From Balneolaceae bacterium (GTDB lineage Bacteria > Bacteroidota > Rhodothermia > Balneolales > Balneolaceae): a stretch of DNA of 64,000 nucleotides. Below the pieces are notes generated by a model, which was not told the origin of the DNA, made no database searches, and saw only the letters and a list, made by a program, of their open reading frames with translations. The stretch spans positions 124,001 through 188,000 of the forward strand of contig JAXHMK010000010.1 of NCBI GenBank assembly GCA_034521495.1. Direction: 5' to 3'. Position 1 is the first letter of the stretch, and each line of letters begins with the position of its first letter. Below are positions 1 to 9,825 of the stretch, piece by piece. A program made the position numbers and the translations under genes.

Positions 1-620
1 TATTCGGGCAACGTGTGCGAAAAATTATTCGTCCTGTTTTGATCGGACGTGACATATGGCGTATCCCGTTCAACCTGTCGCAGAAGATCAATGTTCACTT
101 CATTCCAATCTTTATTCACATTAAATGAAGCTTCAGTATTTCCAAGCATCTGTCTGAGGTCATCAATGTGAGGATTATCCAATCCATTTTGTTCATGATA
201 CTGAACAAGCCAGTTGGAATACTGAACCACACTCCAGTTCCTGTTGGCATATTTTTCGTAATCTCTTTCGCCTATTCTCGCATCGTTTCTATTATCAACA
301 AACAGGTAAACGGAGGTGGCTTCGATAGCAAAAAATAGTCCTGCTTTCCACCAGCTCCTGTTTTTAATCTGGCCTGAACCCGGAATGATTAACGAACTGA
401 AAAATGATTGGAATATATTTCCATTACGAATAGCATATTCCTCCTGGTAATTAAGAGTTGAAGATTCACGCATAAGGACAGGAGTTATCAAATGATAGTT
501 TTCTTGTCCACTCTGAAAATTCTTAATAACCGGTGATGATACATTGGCCGAAATTTCTTCTTGACCGTGAACAGAAAGTGGTATTAAAAAGAAAAGTGTG
601 CCTATAAATAAAAATTTCAC
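1..620 (-). CDS. DUF5683-like envelope protein, 3' part beyond the window
   Basis: The reading frame is open from a GTG at 618-620 down to base 1, about 206 residues, so the C-terminus lies outside the window. The N-terminus is a signal peptide (MKFLFIGTLFFLIPLSVHG, then Q). Around residues 75-105 is a stretch with IIPGSGQ followed by a WWKAGLFF-type hydrophobic segment, which resembles DUF5683 proteins of Bacteroidota; that assignment is from memory of the family and is tentative. The start is set by translational coupling: the TGA stop of the upstream gene (617-619) overlaps this GTG in the tetranucleotide GTGA. It is therefore the fourth gene of the PorV operon. Function unknown; envelope location inferred from the signal peptide. 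Confidence 0.7.
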   Translation of the reverse strand, partial: MKFLFIGTLFFLIPLSVHGQEEISANVSSPVIKNFQSGQENYHLITPVLMRESSTLNYQEEYAIRNGNIFQSFFSSLIIPGSGQIKNRSWWKAGLFFAIEATSVYLFVDNRNDARIGERDYEKYANRNWSVVQYSNWLVQYHEQNGLDNPHIDDLRQMLGNTEASFNVNKDWNEVNIDLLRQVERDTPYVTSDQNRTNNFSHTLPE

Positions 621-3600
621 AACGAATTGAAATCAAAAGTTAAACCAAAGTAAAAGAGCAACTCTTTGCCGTAGGTAATGGAATTCTGCGATGATGAAGT
701 TATAAATTGCTCTGGTAATGTAACGTTAAATCGATTGAAACCATACGTAGTAGTCGCAAAAAATTTTAACGGGAAAATATAATAACTATTTAAGGCAAAC
801 CTTAATTCTGCACCTATTCCTGTTTTCAGATTGTCTCCAATATTTAAAGGACCACCCCAGCCATTACCTGCTTCAAGAAATATATTAGCATACATTTTGT
901 CGAGCGTGTAGGCGCCAATTTGTTGATTGATATTCCTTTTAAGAGGTGTGAGAATGGAAAATCGTCCCCAAATTGTACGTTGCCCTCCAATGGCAAAATA
1001 TGGATAAGATTTCATTCCGGTTAAACCTCCTGTATAATCCAGGTAAAAATAATCTTCGGGATTGCTGAAATAACTAAATATTCTGGAAGTAAGTAATCCA
1101 TTGACGTTACCCGTAATTTCACCTCCAAGCTGGCTTTTTAATTCCAGTGAATAGTTGGTTGTTTGATCATAAATGGGAGATAATGTGCCCTCTTCAATTT
1201 CAAATTCTTGTAGTAAGCGCCCGTTATCTAATTGGAATGTTGCACTGGCACGGGCTCCTTCAGGGGCGATGTCTGAATGCCGTGTGGGCATAATGGTATT
1301 GACAATATATGAGACTGAATATGATGTCCCTTTGAAATATTCTGTGGTCGATCCCGGGATAAACTCATTGATTTCATCGGAGAAGAAACCGTCTGTTGCA
1401 ACACTGTAAGGAGAATAGGAAGCTCCCAGTTCCAGCAGACTCCACCGGTTTAATTTACTTCTCAGATACAAGTTTGCTTCCCAAACGTTATACCGAATAT
1501 CAATTGATTTTTGAGATGGCAGACATGAGGTACATGGGAATTCTTCAATTGATGCGCCATTGCTAACATTTCGTTTTAGATTATAGAGTTCTACACTAAC
1601 TGTTGGGGACCAACTTCTTTTTATGAAAGGAATGCCCTGGTGATCAATGATGAAAAACAGGTCGCGGTCCAGGTTGTTAAGCCGGTTTGGAGAGAAGAAA
1701 TCAGCAAAACTATCGGTTCCAGTAGATCCCAATCCGAAGAGAGCACCCGCAAAAATACTGAGTCGTTCAGTAACATCACGAGATGTAAAATAAGCTCCCG
1801 TTTTTATGTCTCGAATAAGATTTTTGCCAAGATTACCAAATTTTCCATTCGCAATAAGCCTTGAGTTACTGCCTTTAAGCTTGGAATAGTTGTCAAAACG
1901 GATAACAGGTATGACACTTAAACCTGTGGTTGTTTGGCTGTATGGCCTCCATAGAAAAGATTCTTCATCATTCTCCACGGTCAATGTAATCTCTTCTTCC
2001 ACATTGCCAAGAGTTCTCAAAGAATCGTGCATCGTTGTGAAATGTTGAGCATTATAAAAACGCTCTTTCTCATCAAGCTGGTTTTTGGAGAGCATTTTTT
2101 GTGGATACTGAGCATTCCCGTACAATTCGTTCGCATCTTCAGGATGCTTGAATTCAGGAAGTTTCATCGCAGAAATTTTGTAACCATCTGCTTTGTATTC
2201 GGAGAAGAAAAGGGAATCTCCTGTTGCAAAGGGCATAAACGCACCACCTTTCAGATCGGTAATTTTTTGAACAAACTGCCCATCTAATTCAGATCGATAA
2301 ATATTAAAAATGCCATCTTGGTCAGATGAGAAGTATAGAAACTCGTTGTTTTGATCTACCCAAGGGTCTCTGAAATCAATCATTTTTTCTTCAAATACCG
2401 CATAAACCTGTTTTGATTCGATATTAAAGCGATAGATGTTGCGTTTGTCGATATCTGCCGATGCAAAGAAAATATTCTGGCCATCAGTAGACCAAACAGG
2501 GGTGTAGATTGTTTCACCATTTGAATAATTGGTGAGTCTTGTTTTTTCTTTTGATTGCGTATCAATCAGAACCAGGTTTTGAGTTCCGTTTTGAAGTTCA
2601 ACTGCGGCTATTACTTCTTTTGATGGGTGCCAGGCCGGATCTTGAGTTCGGGCATCTGTTGTGATTTTTTTCTCTTCAAACGTTTCAATATCAAAGATGA
2701 AGATATCATTGTACTCCTCTCCATATCGATTCCGATCGGCTTTGCTGTAAGTTACTTTTTTTCCATCGGGAGAAAATGAGAAGCGATTTCCAATGTAATC
2801 AATCGTTATGTCCGAGAAGGAGGAGTGCTGATAAGAATCCGATTTACCTGTTTTAGATTCGGGAGTCTTGAGTTCGTTAACAACGAATGTAGAATCAGGC
2901 GTTTCCAGGATTAGAAAGGTTGTGGCATAGTCCCGGTCACGGTTTGTCAGGTAGCCAAAGGTTTTACCCTGTTTGTCGTACTGTGGATAGAAGTTAAAAA
3001 ATCCTTTATCTATTACTGAATTGATTTCATTTTCGGCTAAGCCCTGAACCTGACGAGTATATTTTTGTTTTCTATCTTCAATCCAGGAATCATATAAATC
3101 CTCTCCATTTTTGCCGGTTACTGACTCCAAGACCCTGCTGAAGTTGCTTGATCCATTAGCAGATTCTTCAGATAAATCTGCAATCACATCTTCTCCAAAA
3201 TGTTCTGTCAGGTATCGGGTAAAATCGAATCCCTGGTTATACACCATTTCGCGTTCAAGACTATTTTTTGAACTGAAATCACCCATCTCCTCAAAACTCA
3301 GGGCTTTCTCATTAAGAATGTTCATGCGAAGTATCATGTCCCGATGGGTGTCCCAATAATCAAAATAGATATTATTTCTCATAAACTGAGCCGTACCCTC
3401 CGAAAACCAAGCCGGAATACTTACCGTGGAAAATGGATGTGTAATGATTCCTTTAGGCGATCCATATAGAACATCCGGCCTGCGCACATCCTCGTATGAT
3501 AACCATTGAAAATAGATAGATTGAATCGTTGGTGAACGTTTCATGGATGCTCCCATCTGCACGATATGGGTGAACTCATGCGTGATTACATTTCGTAACC

Positions 3601-3973
3601 ATTGATGAGTTCCGCGAAGAGGAGTATCGAGTGGAGGGATCCAGATCTCAATTTTGTCATCAAAAAAGTAAGCTGCACCGTTGGCATAATCTTCCCTGTC
3701 TCGAAGTATAATGCTTACTTTTCGATCCGGTTCATAATCATATAGCTCAGTAATAGGGCGATAAATTTCATTGGCGATTATAGAAGCTTCGCCGGCTGTT
3801 TTCTCACTGCCTTCCTGGTAGTGGATAAGAAAATACTCTCCCTCAAGAGTGTACCAGGGAAGGTGATTATGGGGAAAATTTACCGTTGAAGGAGAAACCT
3901 GCGCCATAGAAACAGTGGGACAGAGCATCATCAGCAGGATGCCAAAAAAACAATATTTGTTCATCTGCTTCAT
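617..3973 (-). CDS. Gluzincin-like peptidase / TolB-type propeller / outer-membrane barrel fusion protein
   Basis: This 1118-residue secreted protein has a signal peptide (cleavage near MAQ, residues 23-25). Residues 40-310 form a zinc-peptidase domain of the gluzincin (MA) type: HEFTH at 132-136, with the likely third ligand Glu192 in SEGTA, so both parts of the zinc site are present. Residues about 320-640 carry PD40/TolB-like propeller blades with repeated F-SPDG-K and PVWSTDG patterns. Residues about 680-1118 are rich in alternating aromatic strands and end in a hydrophobic-aromatic segment like a surface-antigen/BamA-type barrel. I infer an outer-membrane-anchored protein with a periplasmic or surface metallohydrolase head; the substrate is unknown. 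It starts exactly at the base after the stop of the M6-like gene (TAAATG). An alternative start is Met4. Confidence 0.8.
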   Translation of the reverse strand: MKQMNKYCFFGILLMMLCPTVSMAQVSPSTVNFPHNHLPWYTLEGEYFLIHYQEGSEKTAGEASIIANEIYRPITELYDYEPDRKVSIILRDREDYANGAAYFFDDKIEIWIPPLDTPLRGTHQWLRNVITHEFTHIVQMGASMKRSPTIQSIYFQWLSYEDVRRPDVLYGSPKGIITHPFSTVSIPAWFSEGTAQFMRNNIYFDYWDTHRDMILRMNILNEKALSFEEMGDFSSKNSLEREMVYNQGFDFTRYLTEHFGEDVIADLSEESANGSSNFSRVLESVTGKNGEDLYDSWIEDRKQKYTRQVQGLAENEINSVIDKGFFNFYPQYDKQGKTFGYLTNRDRDYATTFLILETPDSTFVVNELKTPESKTGKSDSYQHSSFSDITIDYIGNRFSFSPDGKKVTYSKADRNRYGEEYNDIFIFDIETFEEKKITTDARTQDPAWHPSKEVIAAVELQNGTQNLVLIDTQSKEKTRLTNYSNGETIYTPVWSTDGQNIFFASADIDKRNIYRFNIESKQVYAVFEEKMIDFRDPWVDQNNEFLYFSSDQDGIFNIYRSELDGQFVQKITDLKGGAFMPFATGDSLFFSEYKADGYKISAMKLPEFKHPEDANELYGNAQYPQKMLSKNQLDEKERFYNAQHFTTMHDSLRTLGNVEEEITLTVENDEESFLWRPYSQTTTGLSVIPVIRFDNYSKLKGSNSRLIANGKFGNLGKNLIRDIKTGAYFTSRDVTERLSIFAGALFGLGSTGTDSFADFFSPNRLNNLDRDLFFIIDHQGIPFIKRSWSPTVSVELYNLKRNVSNGASIEEFPCTSCLPSQKSIDIRYNVWEANLYLRSKLNRWSLLELGASYSPYSVATDGFFSDEINEFIPGSTTEYFKGTSYSVSYIVNTIMPTRHSDIAPEGARASATFQLDNGRLLQEFEIEEGTLSPIYDQTTNYSLELKSQLGGEITGNVNGLLTSRIFSYFSNPEDYFYLDYTGGLTGMKSYPYFAIGGQRTIWGRFSILTPLKRNINQQIGAYTLDKMYANIFLEAGNGWGGPLNIGDNLKTGIGAELRFALNSYYIFPLKFFATTTYGFNRFNVTLPEQFITSSSQNSITYGKELLFYFGLTFDFNSL

Positions 3974-6900
3974 TTATCGGGCAATGGCAATTTTAACAAG
4001 TTTATGTTCCTTTTTACCGCCGGCCTTTGCCTCAACAAGAGCATAGTAACCACCACTGGCCCAGCTTGATGTATCCAATAAGATCTCTTCCGATACATTG
4101 CCTTTGCTTTGAAGTGTTTGATCGGAAATGATGCGTCCACTCATTGTTAATACTTTGATTCGTACTTCGGCGGGCTCCCTGGTTTGGAAACGGATTTGGG
4201 TTTCATCACGCGCTGGGTTCGGCCAGTTGTAAGTTTCTTCACCATTAAGTAAAGATAGAGCAGGATTGGACGGTTCTTCTATTTTTAAAAATCCTGAGAC
4301 TTTATTTGTGGTTTGATTTCCATACTTCGATCTCCATTGGATGTTCTGAATTTGTAAAAATTCCCATACTTTGAGTTCTCCAAAATGACTTACTGCAAAT
4401 AATTTATCACCGAAAATGAGAGGATGAATGGGGTGGCTGTAACTTTGTTTTATACCGCCAACTAATAAGGGAAATCCTTCGGTTGGATTGCCTTCTTCGT
4501 CGAAAGCATACAGGTTCATAGAAGACTGATCGTATCCCGTAATAATTAGTTCATTATTATCATCGCCATTAATGTCTGCAACGAGTGGTGTTCCGGTAAA
4601 TCTAACGTTTTGAGGGGCAGACAGCGGAAATGAAGAGAGAAAAGCACCATTCACATTTTTTGCAATCAGTTGATTGGCTGAATAATCAATAAACAGGAAA
4701 TCGGGACTTCCATCCCGGTTAAAATCGGCAATTGCGGGCCATTCTATTTTTTCAGAGTCGTGGATAAAGGTTCGGGACTTGTAATCGTCATCTGGCTTAA
4801 AAAGCGATAGTTTGTCATCCTCAAATAGATAGAATAGAATTCTATTTTGAGAAGATTGTACAATCCCGGTGTATTTGCGCGAGTATTCGTCACCTTGATT
4901 TAATACATAAGTTTCAGACCCGCCCGGATATTCAATGATAAGAGAACCACTTTCAATCCTGGATTGGTAACTTCCTATTCGGTCGGAATATTGGATTGAC
5001 TGATTATCCTGTAAAATCTCTTCATTCGTCAGATCGATTCGAAATGGAGTATCATCTATATCTAAAATGTTATTCTGGAATGAACTGATAAAGTCTCCGT
5101 TTGGCTGAACCTCATACGTTAAATTTTTGGTGATCTCCTGGTTCTCAAAACTGTATGTTTGAACGGTGAGTGAATTGTTTGAAAAAAATGGATTTTCAGC
5201 AATTGCAAGCCGGGTTTCATTCAAAAAAGGTTGCTGGAGAGATGAACGTTCAATGTTTGTATCGATCAATTCTCTATCACCTGGACTGTAAAACCGGATT
5301 CCATTGTATCCAGGAATCATGATCCATCCATTTTTCATGGGTTGGACAGCTAATGGGTATCGTTGCCAATATGGATCATCGGGGATGGAAGCTGTCTCTA
5401 TCTGTAAATTTGATTGAGTGTCCCACAATTCATAAAGATCAGAAAACGGATTTACCGGACGGATACTGAAGTGTGCTACAGGCAGATTCTCAGAAAAATT
5501 AAAGAGTTCAAAATTTGTCGGGGAACCTGAATTACTGTTGTTAGCGGGTTTTGTGTTAGGTCCAAATCGATTTTCATAAAATTGGATGGTATCGCTCTGT
5601 GTGACAACACGGGCATTATTTCCCAACCACCAAAAATCAAAGGGGGAGCCGTTAACCTCATTTTGGGATAAACCAATCGAAGTCGGAAGGCCGATATCCT
5701 GGGCGCCGTCGGCTTCTTCAAGATCCACGCCCTTACGATCAGGGTTATTGTTGATTCCACCTTCTTCAATTTTACTATCAATAATTCCTTCATCAATGTG
5801 CCAAACTAAAATTCCTCCATTCAGCTCTCTTTCAGATCCGTCATTCTCTGTTATAATTCCGCCGGGAAGCGAAAAATCGTAGTTACTCACATCAACTACC
5901 ACTCCCGGTTCCAGTAGGTTATCGAATCCAGATTCCTGGTTTATAATTGCCCCATCCTGATTTGTAAATGTTTGATTGACATAGGTACCATCCGGGCGTT
6001 TAATTGTAAAAGTTACACCATTGTTATCCGGTTCACGATGACGATTTTCAACTAAATAATATTCTTTTGCAGATATGGGGATTTTTGCAATGCTTTTATT
6101 ATTGTGATTAGAAACCGCCGGAAGTGAAATCGTCGATTCTATATCTGATTCTACTAAAAATGGTGTTTCCCATCCAAGAAATGATTTTTCCCATGCTGAG
6201 ATCTCAGGAGGGAAAAGGCCATTATAGGAAAAGATTCCTGCTCCGTCCATCAATCCAAAACGACCGATTCCAGATCGGCCGGTTTCTGTATTAAAAAGAT
6301 CCGGCAGTCCCAGGTGGCTGCCAATTTGAGCGGTTAGCAATCCATTTATTGACAACGGCAGTATAAACTGGTTTCCAACAGCATCCGTGCCGGCCCTTGT
6401 TAAAGTTCGCGGAACAATCAACGAGTTGTCGACTAACAGATCTCCATTTTTTATTGGGAAACCACTGAAGGAGGGATCATCTAAAAAATCAGATAATGTT
6501 TGTTTACTTAGGTAGAAGGAGGGAAGATCCTGTGGAGTTTTGTCGAGGTTCGTTCCTGTTAACTCTACATCTCTGCCAATTCCAGCGTGAAAAATGACAA
6601 AGGCGATGTTATCTCCGGAATCAAATTCAGTTGATATCGTATGATTCTGTCCAACAAGTGCCCAAACATCAGAGATAAGATTTTTCATCTCAGATAGGTC
6701 TGGGTTTTCTCCAATCGGGGAATATTCAGCCATTTTTTTATTCAATATGTAGATGTCGGGTAATACTTGATAATCGACAGAAATCTGGCTGTCAGATACT
6801 TTTTCAAAGTAATTTTTAACAAACTCCAGGTGCGCTTCAAAATAGTTTTGATCATGTGGCAAAGCGTCAATATTGGTACCCGGATTTTCAAGATAGGGAA

Positions 6901-7150
6901 TGCTGCCGGGGCTAAATGTTCCATTGCCAGATGTAAATCGATTTGTATCCGGCTGAAATTCAACCATCACACCAAGAATTTTCAGCTCACTCGGAGGTGT
7001 TTTTTTATCCGTTGATGGAAAGGAGGGGGAAAGAGAATTGAGTTTTGGTTTTACCGGATGCTGGGCCGATGATACATCAAAACAAACAAGAAATAAAAAA
7101 AGCAGTGATAAAATTAATATACCACTGCTTCTTGAAGTTAAATATGTCAT
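3974..7150 (-). CDS. M6-peptidase-like T9SS cargo protein with degenerate catalytic motif
   Basis: The protein has 1058 residues with a signal peptide ending near residue 29 (SSAQ). Residues 55-470 resemble the M6 (immune inhibitor A-like) metalloprotease fold, with the landmark LGLPDLF at 280-286 and G-FGLMDG at 297-303. The expected HEFGH directly before LGLPD reads AQIGS (274-278), so both zinc histidines and the catalytic glutamate are absent. Residues about 800-875 contain VCBS/FG-GAP-like DxNxDGxxD repeats. The last ~90 residues start at NWPNPA and match a type A T9SS C-terminal sorting domain. It is probably exported by T9SS and surface-attached, but not an active M6 protease of the usual kind. 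It lies 15 nt after the PorV-like gene and directly abuts the next gene. Confidence 0.82.
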   Translation of the reverse strand: MTYLTSRSSGILILSLLFLFLVCFDVSSAQHPVKPKLNSLSPSFPSTDKKTPPSELKILGVMVEFQPDTNRFTSGNGTFSPGSIPYLENPGTNIDALPHDQNYFEAHLEFVKNYFEKVSDSQISVDYQVLPDIYILNKKMAEYSPIGENPDLSEMKNLISDVWALVGQNHTISTEFDSGDNIAFVIFHAGIGRDVELTGTNLDKTPQDLPSFYLSKQTLSDFLDDPSFSGFPIKNGDLLVDNSLIVPRTLTRAGTDAVGNQFILPLSINGLLTAQIGSHLGLPDLFNTETGRSGIGRFGLMDGAGIFSYNGLFPPEISAWEKSFLGWETPFLVESDIESTISLPAVSNHNNKSIAKIPISAKEYYLVENRHREPDNNGVTFTIKRPDGTYVNQTFTNQDGAIINQESGFDNLLEPGVVVDVSNYDFSLPGGIITENDGSERELNGGILVWHIDEGIIDSKIEEGGINNNPDRKGVDLEEADGAQDIGLPTSIGLSQNEVNGSPFDFWWLGNNARVVTQSDTIQFYENRFGPNTKPANNSNSGSPTNFELFNFSENLPVAHFSIRPVNPFSDLYELWDTQSNLQIETASIPDDPYWQRYPLAVQPMKNGWIMIPGYNGIRFYSPGDRELIDTNIERSSLQQPFLNETRLAIAENPFFSNNSLTVQTYSFENQEITKNLTYEVQPNGDFISSFQNNILDIDDTPFRIDLTNEEILQDNQSIQYSDRIGSYQSRIESGSLIIEYPGGSETYVLNQGDEYSRKYTGIVQSSQNRILFYLFEDDKLSLFKPDDDYKSRTFIHDSEKIEWPAIADFNRDGSPDFLFIDYSANQLIAKNVNGAFLSSFPLSAPQNVRFTGTPLVADINGDDNNELIITGYDQSSMNLYAFDEEGNPTEGFPLLVGGIKQSYSHPIHPLIFGDKLFAVSHFGELKVWEFLQIQNIQWRSKYGNQTTNKVSGFLKIEEPSNPALSLLNGEETYNWPNPARDETQIRFQTREPAEVRIKVLTMSGRIISDQTLQSKGNVSEEILLDTSSWASGGYYALVEAKAGGKKEHKLVKIAIAR

Positions 7151-7165
7151 TAAGAAAAGTAGATC

Positions 7166-8293
7166 TTACCTGAAGTTCATCAGAACGCTTAGCCGAATTG
7201 TATTGGCAAGTGGGTGATCGTCTTCGAGCGTATAGATATAACTAAAGTCAACGCCAAAAATATTGTATCTGAGGCCGGCACCCAATGTAATAAATTCACG
7301 GTTTCCATTTTCGGGATGCTCGTAATAATAGCCAGAACGCAAGGCAAAGAGTTCATCGTACCAGTATTCAAGACCAAAACCGTACATGAGTTGTTGGCCA
7401 AGAGTTACATCAACGGTTTCTGAACCATTAAATCTCTCATAAGATCCCCAGGAGTTGAATAGAGCTTCCATCACACCCATTGTTTCATATTCAGGGCTAT
7501 CGGGATCGCTTCCTACGTTTTCATTACGAGCCATGATTTTTGAAATATCGTTTGAGAGAGTAAGAGTGTTGATACCGTTTGCATCAATATCCATTGTATA
7601 TGCCCATCCCAAACGCATGATTGTGGGCAGAGGATCTTTTTGTGCATTATCGGTATACTGAATTCCAGGCCCGATATTCGAGAGGTTAAAACCGGCATTA
7701 AAAGATGCCTGACGGTTTCCAACCTGAAAAGGATCAGTTTTATAAAGTGCAGCTAAATCGATACCAACGCTTGATCCGGGACTTATGTCCTGACCACTTA
7801 CGCTGCCGTCAGCTAATGAGCTGTAGATATAACGAAGACCTGTACCAACTGAAAAATTATCTGAAATTCTGAATCCGTAGGAAAGACCCGCCGAGATTTC
7901 GAAACTGTTAAATCTGCCAAGTTCTAAACCTGTTTCATCTGTTCGAATCTGTTCGCCAAGATTCAGGAATGTGATGTGACCGCCAATAGTGCCGATTCCT
8001 TCTACATAATAGGTTCCCACAAGGTAATCGTAAAATAGATCGGCATTAAATGCAGGTAACCAGTTTGCATGTGTTACGCTAATTTGGTTTTGATTTTGGA
8101 ATGCAAGTCCTGCCGGGTTCCAAAATATTGCCGATGCGTTATCTGCCACAGCTACTCCGGTGTTGCCCATTCCGGTTGCCCTTGAATCGGGTTCTATTTG
8201 AAGAAAAGGAACAGCTGTAATGCCTACTTGTGCCTGTACCGCAACTATTGGCAATAATATAATTGCTGCGAGAGATAAGAAGAACTTTTTCAT
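7166..8293 (-). CDS. PorV/PorQ-family outer-membrane beta-barrel protein
   Basis: A 375-residue protein with a signal peptide (cleavage near VQAQ, residue 22). Residues 36-66 contain the family hallmark: RATGMGNTGVA, then FWNPAGLA, typical of PorV/UPF0164 outer-membrane proteins. The remainder alternates short beta strands and turns and ends with a strand finishing in F-R. PorV is the T9SS component that receives cargo after translocation and hands it to the attachment complex. Here it is the first gene of an operon whose next product carries a T9SS sorting domain, which fits a dedicated cargo-shuttle role, although PorV-like paralogues with other functions exist. The start codon at 8293 gives a clean signal peptide with two lysines. 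Confidence 0.85.
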   Translation of the reverse strand: MKKFFLSLAAIILLPIVAVQAQVGITAVPFLQIEPDSRATGMGNTGVAVADNASAIFWNPAGLAFQNQNQISVTHANWLPAFNADLFYDYLVGTYYVEGIGTIGGHITFLNLGEQIRTDETGLELGRFNSFEISAGLSYGFRISDNFSVGTGLRYIYSSLADGSVSGQDISPGSSVGIDLAALYKTDPFQVGNRQASFNAGFNLSNIGPGIQYTDNAQKDPLPTIMRLGWAYTMDIDANGINTLTLSNDISKIMARNENVGSDPDSPEYETMGVMEALFNSWGSYERFNGSETVDVTLGQQLMYGFGLEYWYDELFALRSGYYYEHPENGNREFITLGAGLRYNIFGVDFSYIYTLEDDHPLANTIRLSVLMNFR

Positions 8294-8633
8294 AACGTGG
8301 AAAACTAAATGTTAAATGAATCTAAAACTCTACCAAAGTATAAGAATAACTCAGGTAAAAATTGTCTGTTGTTTCTCTTAATAATCAACTGAAAGATTGA
8401 AAACTATTGGATTAAACGTAATTAGAATTTTCTTATGATATACGATATATATCGGCTTAATCCGGCACAGATTATAATCTGTTATTAAATAGTGAAACTG
8501 TAACGTTTTTCAATAAGATATAGTAGAGTTTATTTAGTTTTAATAATATGAGTAGCAAGAATCGATCAGAATTCAGACACCAAATAATACATTCACCCCT
8601 CAAAAAAGTCAAGCAGAGTTATAACTGATTTCT
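8294..8633. other. Intergenic region with two perfect palindromes
   Basis: No gene is visible in these 340 bases between the thiolase stop and the start of the PorV-like gene (both minus strand). They probably hold the promoter of the PorV operon. A TATACTTTG on the minus strand at 8334-8342 resembles, but does not exactly match, the Bacteroidota -7 element. Two perfect palindromes are 12 nt apart: CGATATATATCG at 8443-8454 and ACAGATTATAATCTGT at 8467-8482. The 16-bp one is a plausible operator. Confidence 0.45.
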
Positions 8634-9812
8634 TCAGATCATTTCCACTACAAGGGCAGAAGCGCCACCGCCTCCATTACAAATACCTGCGCATCCCAAA
8701 GTTCCATTTGTTCGTTTTAAAGCATGCAGAAGAGTAACAACAATTCGGGCTCCCGAGCAGCCAATAGGGTGACCAATGCTTACGGCACCTCCGTGGATGT
8801 TAACTTTTTCAGGGTCAATTTCAAGGATCTGGTTGTTAGCCAGCGAAACAACTGAAAATGCTTCATTGATTTCAAACAAGTCTACATCTTCTTTTTCAAT
8901 ACCGGCTCTTTTTAAGGCGATGGGAATGGCATCTGCCGGGGCAGTTGTGAACCATTCAGGAGCTTTAGCAGCACTGGCAGAACTTCTAATCCTGGCAATT
9001 GGCTCAAGGCCTAATTCTTTTGCTTTATCTTCACTCATCAAAAGAACAGCCGCTGCACCATCATTTATACTGCTTGCATTAGCTGCTGTAATAGTGCCTT
9101 CTTTATCAAATACTGGATTGAGTTGAGCTATCTTATCAAAATTAACACGCTCTAACTCTTCGTCCATTTCTACTTTTGTGATATCTCCTTTACGGCCGGT
9201 TACCTTTATCTCTATAATTTCGTCTTTAAAATATCCCTTTTCGTGTGCATTCAGAGCTCTTTTGTATGATTCAATAGCAAATTCGTCTTGTTGTTCTCGT
9301 GAGATATTACACTCTTTCGCACAAATTTCACCGGCGTTACCCATATGAAAATCATTGTAAAAATCCCATAAGCCATCCACAAGAATGCCATCTTCTGTTT
9401 TTGAATGCCCCAGTTTCGATCCAAAACGATGTTTTTTAAGGTAATATGGTACATTGCTCATGCTTTCCATTCCGCCTGCAATCATTACTTGGTTTTGCCC
9501 TAAAGAAATTTGATCGGCGGCAATCATAATGGCTTTTGTGCCGGATGCACATACTTTGTTAACAGTTGTTGAAGGGGTTTTTTCGGAGAGCCCGGCTTTA
9601 ATGGCAGCCTGCCTTGCCGGGGCCTGACCGATTCCAGCTGTGAGTACATTGCCCATAACAACTTCCTGAACATCATTAGATTGCATTCCGGCCGATTTAA
9701 TCAGTTCATAAATTACAGAAGCCCCCAGTTCGGGAGCAGTGAGCGATGATAAACTCCCGCCAAAAGATCCGACCGGAGTCCGTTTTGCTTCAACAATAAC
9801 TACATCAGACAT
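8634..9812 (-). CDS. Acetyl-CoA C-acetyltransferase (thiolase)
   Basis: This is a biosynthetic or degradative type II thiolase joining or cleaving acetoacetyl-CoA. From the Met at 9812 it has 392 residues, the usual length. All three catalytic residues are at family positions: Cys88 in NKVCASG, His348 in GHPIGCSG and Cys378 in GICNGGGG. A longer frame reaches 9836, but that start would overlap the upstream gene, whereas the ATG at 9812 is preceded by AGGA at good spacing and begins with the typical MSDVVIVEAKRTPVG. The gene lies 13 nt after the trans-sulfuration enzyme in the same operon. It could serve ketogenesis, polyhydroxyalkanoate or fatty acid metabolism; the window does not decide. 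Confidence 0.93.
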   Translation of the reverse strand: MSDVVIVEAKRTPVGSFGGSLSSLTAPELGASVIYELIKSAGMQSNDVQEVVMGNVLTAGIGQAPARQAAIKAGLSEKTPSTTVNKVCASGTKAIMIAADQISLGQNQVMIAGGMESMSNVPYYLKKHRFGSKLGHSKTEDGILVDGLWDFYNDFHMGNAGEICAKECNISREQQDEFAIESYKRALNAHEKGYFKDEIIEIKVTGRKGDITKVEMDEELERVNFDKIAQLNPVFDKEGTITAANASSINDGAAAVLLMSEDKAKELGLEPIARIRSSASAAKAPEWFTTAPADAIPIALKRAGIEKEDVDLFEINEAFSVVSLANNQILEIDPEKVNIHGGAVSIGHPIGCSGARIVVTLLHALKRTNGTLGCAGICNGGGGASALVVEMI

Positions 9813-9825
9813 AAAATTCCTGTGT

